Part shown: one piece after another, positions 63,195-64,000 of the stretch
Numbering within the stretch: the first letter of the stretch is position 1
Layout: each line of letters opens with the position of its first letter
Assembly (NCBI RefSeq): GCF_001432305.1
Contig: NZ_KQ483358.1
Location: forward strand, 1 to 64,000
DNA length: 64,000 nt
Direction: 5' to 3'
Source: Curvibacter sp. PAE-UM
Lineage (GTDB): Bacteria > Pseudomonadota > Gammaproteobacteria > Burkholderiales > Burkholderiaceae_C
The notes under the pieces: model-generated
Told to the model about the DNA's origin: nothing
What the model saw: only the letters and a program-made list of their open reading frames with translations
Database searches by the model: none
Made by a program: the position numbers and the translations under genes

Positions 63195-63452
63195 TCAAGC
63201 AGCGGTGATGTTCACCGTGTGCTTGTTGAGTTCGCCCTTGATGGCAAACGACACCTGGCCGTCGACCAGTGCAAACAGGGTGTGGTCCTTGCCGATGCCG
63301 ACATTGGTGCCGGGATGGAACTTGGTGCCACGCTGGCGCACGATGATGGAACCGGCGCTGACCTGCTGGCCACCGAAGGCCTTCACGCCGAGCATCTTGG
63401 GCTGCGAATCGCGCCCGTTTCGCGTAGAGCCGCCGCCTTTTTTCTGTGCCAT
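63195..63452 (-). CDS. rpmA: Ribosomal protein L27
   Basis: An 85-residue protein ([20 protein letters not shown]) with the complete L27 pattern, including [20 protein letters not shown]. It sits at the peptidyl-transferase centre of the 50S subunit and is co-transcribed with rplU 12 bases upstream. Confidence 0.98.
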   Translation of the reverse strand: MAQKKGGGSTRNGRDSQPKMLGVKAFGGQQVSAGSIIVRQRGTKFHPGTNVGIGKDHTLFALVDGQVSFAIKGELNKHTVNITAA

Positions 63453-63464
63453 GTCTCTTGCTCC

Positions 63465-63776
63465 TTATGCGGAGATGGCGCCGATTTGCAGTTCGGTGAA
63501 CTGCTGGCGGTGCCCTTGACGTTTCTGATAGTGCTTGCGACGGCGCATCTTGAAGATGCGAACCTTGTCGTGCTTGCCGTGAGCCACGACCGTGGCTTTG
63601 ACAGTCGCGCCGGACACCAGGGGTGTACCGACCTTGAGTTCAGCGCCGTTGCCGACTGCCAGAACCTGGTCGATGACGATCTCCTGGCCTACGTCCGCAG
63701 CAATCTGTTCTACTTTAATTTTTTCGCCAGCAGCAACACGATACTGTTTGCCACCGGTTTTTATGACCGCGTACAT
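63465..63776 (-). CDS. rplU: Ribosomal protein L21
   Basis: A 103-residue protein ([20 protein letters not shown]) of standard length, with the C-terminal [20 protein letters not shown] tract. First gene of the rplU-rpmA-obgE unit. A TACAAT-like -10 lies about 50 bases upstream on the minus strand. Confidence 0.98.
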   Translation of the reverse strand: MYAVIKTGGKQYRVAAGEKIKVEQIAADVGQEIVIDQVLAVGNGAELKVGTPLVSGATVKATVVAHGKHDKVRIFKMRRRKHYQKRQGHRQQFTELQIGAISA

Positions 63777-63938
63777 GAATGACCTCTTGAATTGAGCCTC
63801 TGCAGACGGATTTCCGCAGAGCCGAATATTGTAGCACGGCTTGCACTCACTGACATGGCCATCCCGGGAGCCGCCAAGGGCGGAGGGGCATCTTCCTATA
63901 ATCGGGCCATCCCGCACCGGTTTACCCCCATCCCACCC

Positions 63939-64000
63939 GTGAACGCCCCCCACCCCGCCTCCCCGCTTGCCCTGATAACCGACGACATGCGGGAGGTGGA
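63939..64000 (+). CDS. ispB: Start of polyprenyl diphosphate synthase (IspB), 3' end outside window
   Basis: Only 20 codons are visible, from GTG ([20 protein letters not shown]). The DDM-EVD pattern and the position divergent from rplU are typical of ispB, which makes the side chain of ubiquinone. A TATAAT element lies at 63897-63902, about 40 bases upstream. Confidence 0.6.
   Translation, partial: MNAPHPASPLALITDDMREV

Overview
The window looks like a chromosomal segment of a high-GC betaproteobacterium of the Burkholderiales, most likely Comamonadaceae. This rests on the conserved block rplU-rpmA-obgE-proB / rppH / proS at the right end, with ispB starting divergently, plus base composition and the protein types. 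The genus cannot be fixed from sequence alone. No rRNA, tRNA or CRISPR array was seen.

Layout. 1-1.2 kb: an IS110/IS1111-type insertion sequence cut by the window edge. It abuts a single-gene integron-like cassette (1.19-1.46 kb). 1.8-8.7 kb: an HTH regulator, a small SSB-like gene, PPK2, a CYTH-CHAD protein, a secreted DUF2059-like protein, and a LemA / TPM-domain trio. 8.7-23.6 kb: a ureide/biuret-type nitrogen island. It has an eight-gene minus-strand operon (BMP-type nucleoside-like ABC importer, AtzG/AtzE-like amidase pair, biuret-hydrolase-like enzyme, GntR regulator). Divergent from it are a RutB-like hydrolase, a second amidase and a TetR regulator, and then a second minus-strand operon of allophanate hydrolase plus an SsuABC-type importer. 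23.7-27 kb: a lipoprotein, AMP nucleosidase, a DHFR-like protein and a small membrane protein. 27-39.2 kb: two paralogous two-component systems. In each, the sensor is an NCS1-type transporter fused to a Cys-rich cluster, a histidine kinase and a receiver, followed by an overlapping NarL/LuxR-type regulator. Between the two systems lie an AbiEii-type toxin-antitoxin pair and an integron-like cassette array. 39.4-54.8 kb: a UrtABCDE/FmdDEF-type urea/amide importer, formamidase FmdA with FmdB, aliphatic amidase AmiE, a CbbQ/CbbO-like ATPase-VWA pair, and urease ureA-B-C-E-F-G behind a sigma54-type promoter with NtrC-like sites; ureD is not in the window. 54.8-64 kb: alkane monooxygenase and housekeeping genes.

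How it fits together. Most of the window serves scavenging of poor nitrogen sources. Importers bring in nucleobase/ureide-like compounds, short amides and urea. Amidase-signature and isochorismatase-fold enzymes release ammonia, through allophanate in one branch and through urea in another. The NCS1-fused kinases are well placed to sense a nucleobase- or ureide-like compound. Sigma54-type promoters before the BMP operon and before ureA suggest nitrogen control.

The most unusual features are two copies (1451-1537 and 33588-33676) of an attI1-like element. Each carries a ribosome binding site and a 14-codon leader ORF whose stop codon is formed by the GTTAG recombination core, and each sits directly upstream of cassette-like genes. 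One downstream attC-like hairpin (32849-32965) is strongly palindromic. No integron integrase is in the window.
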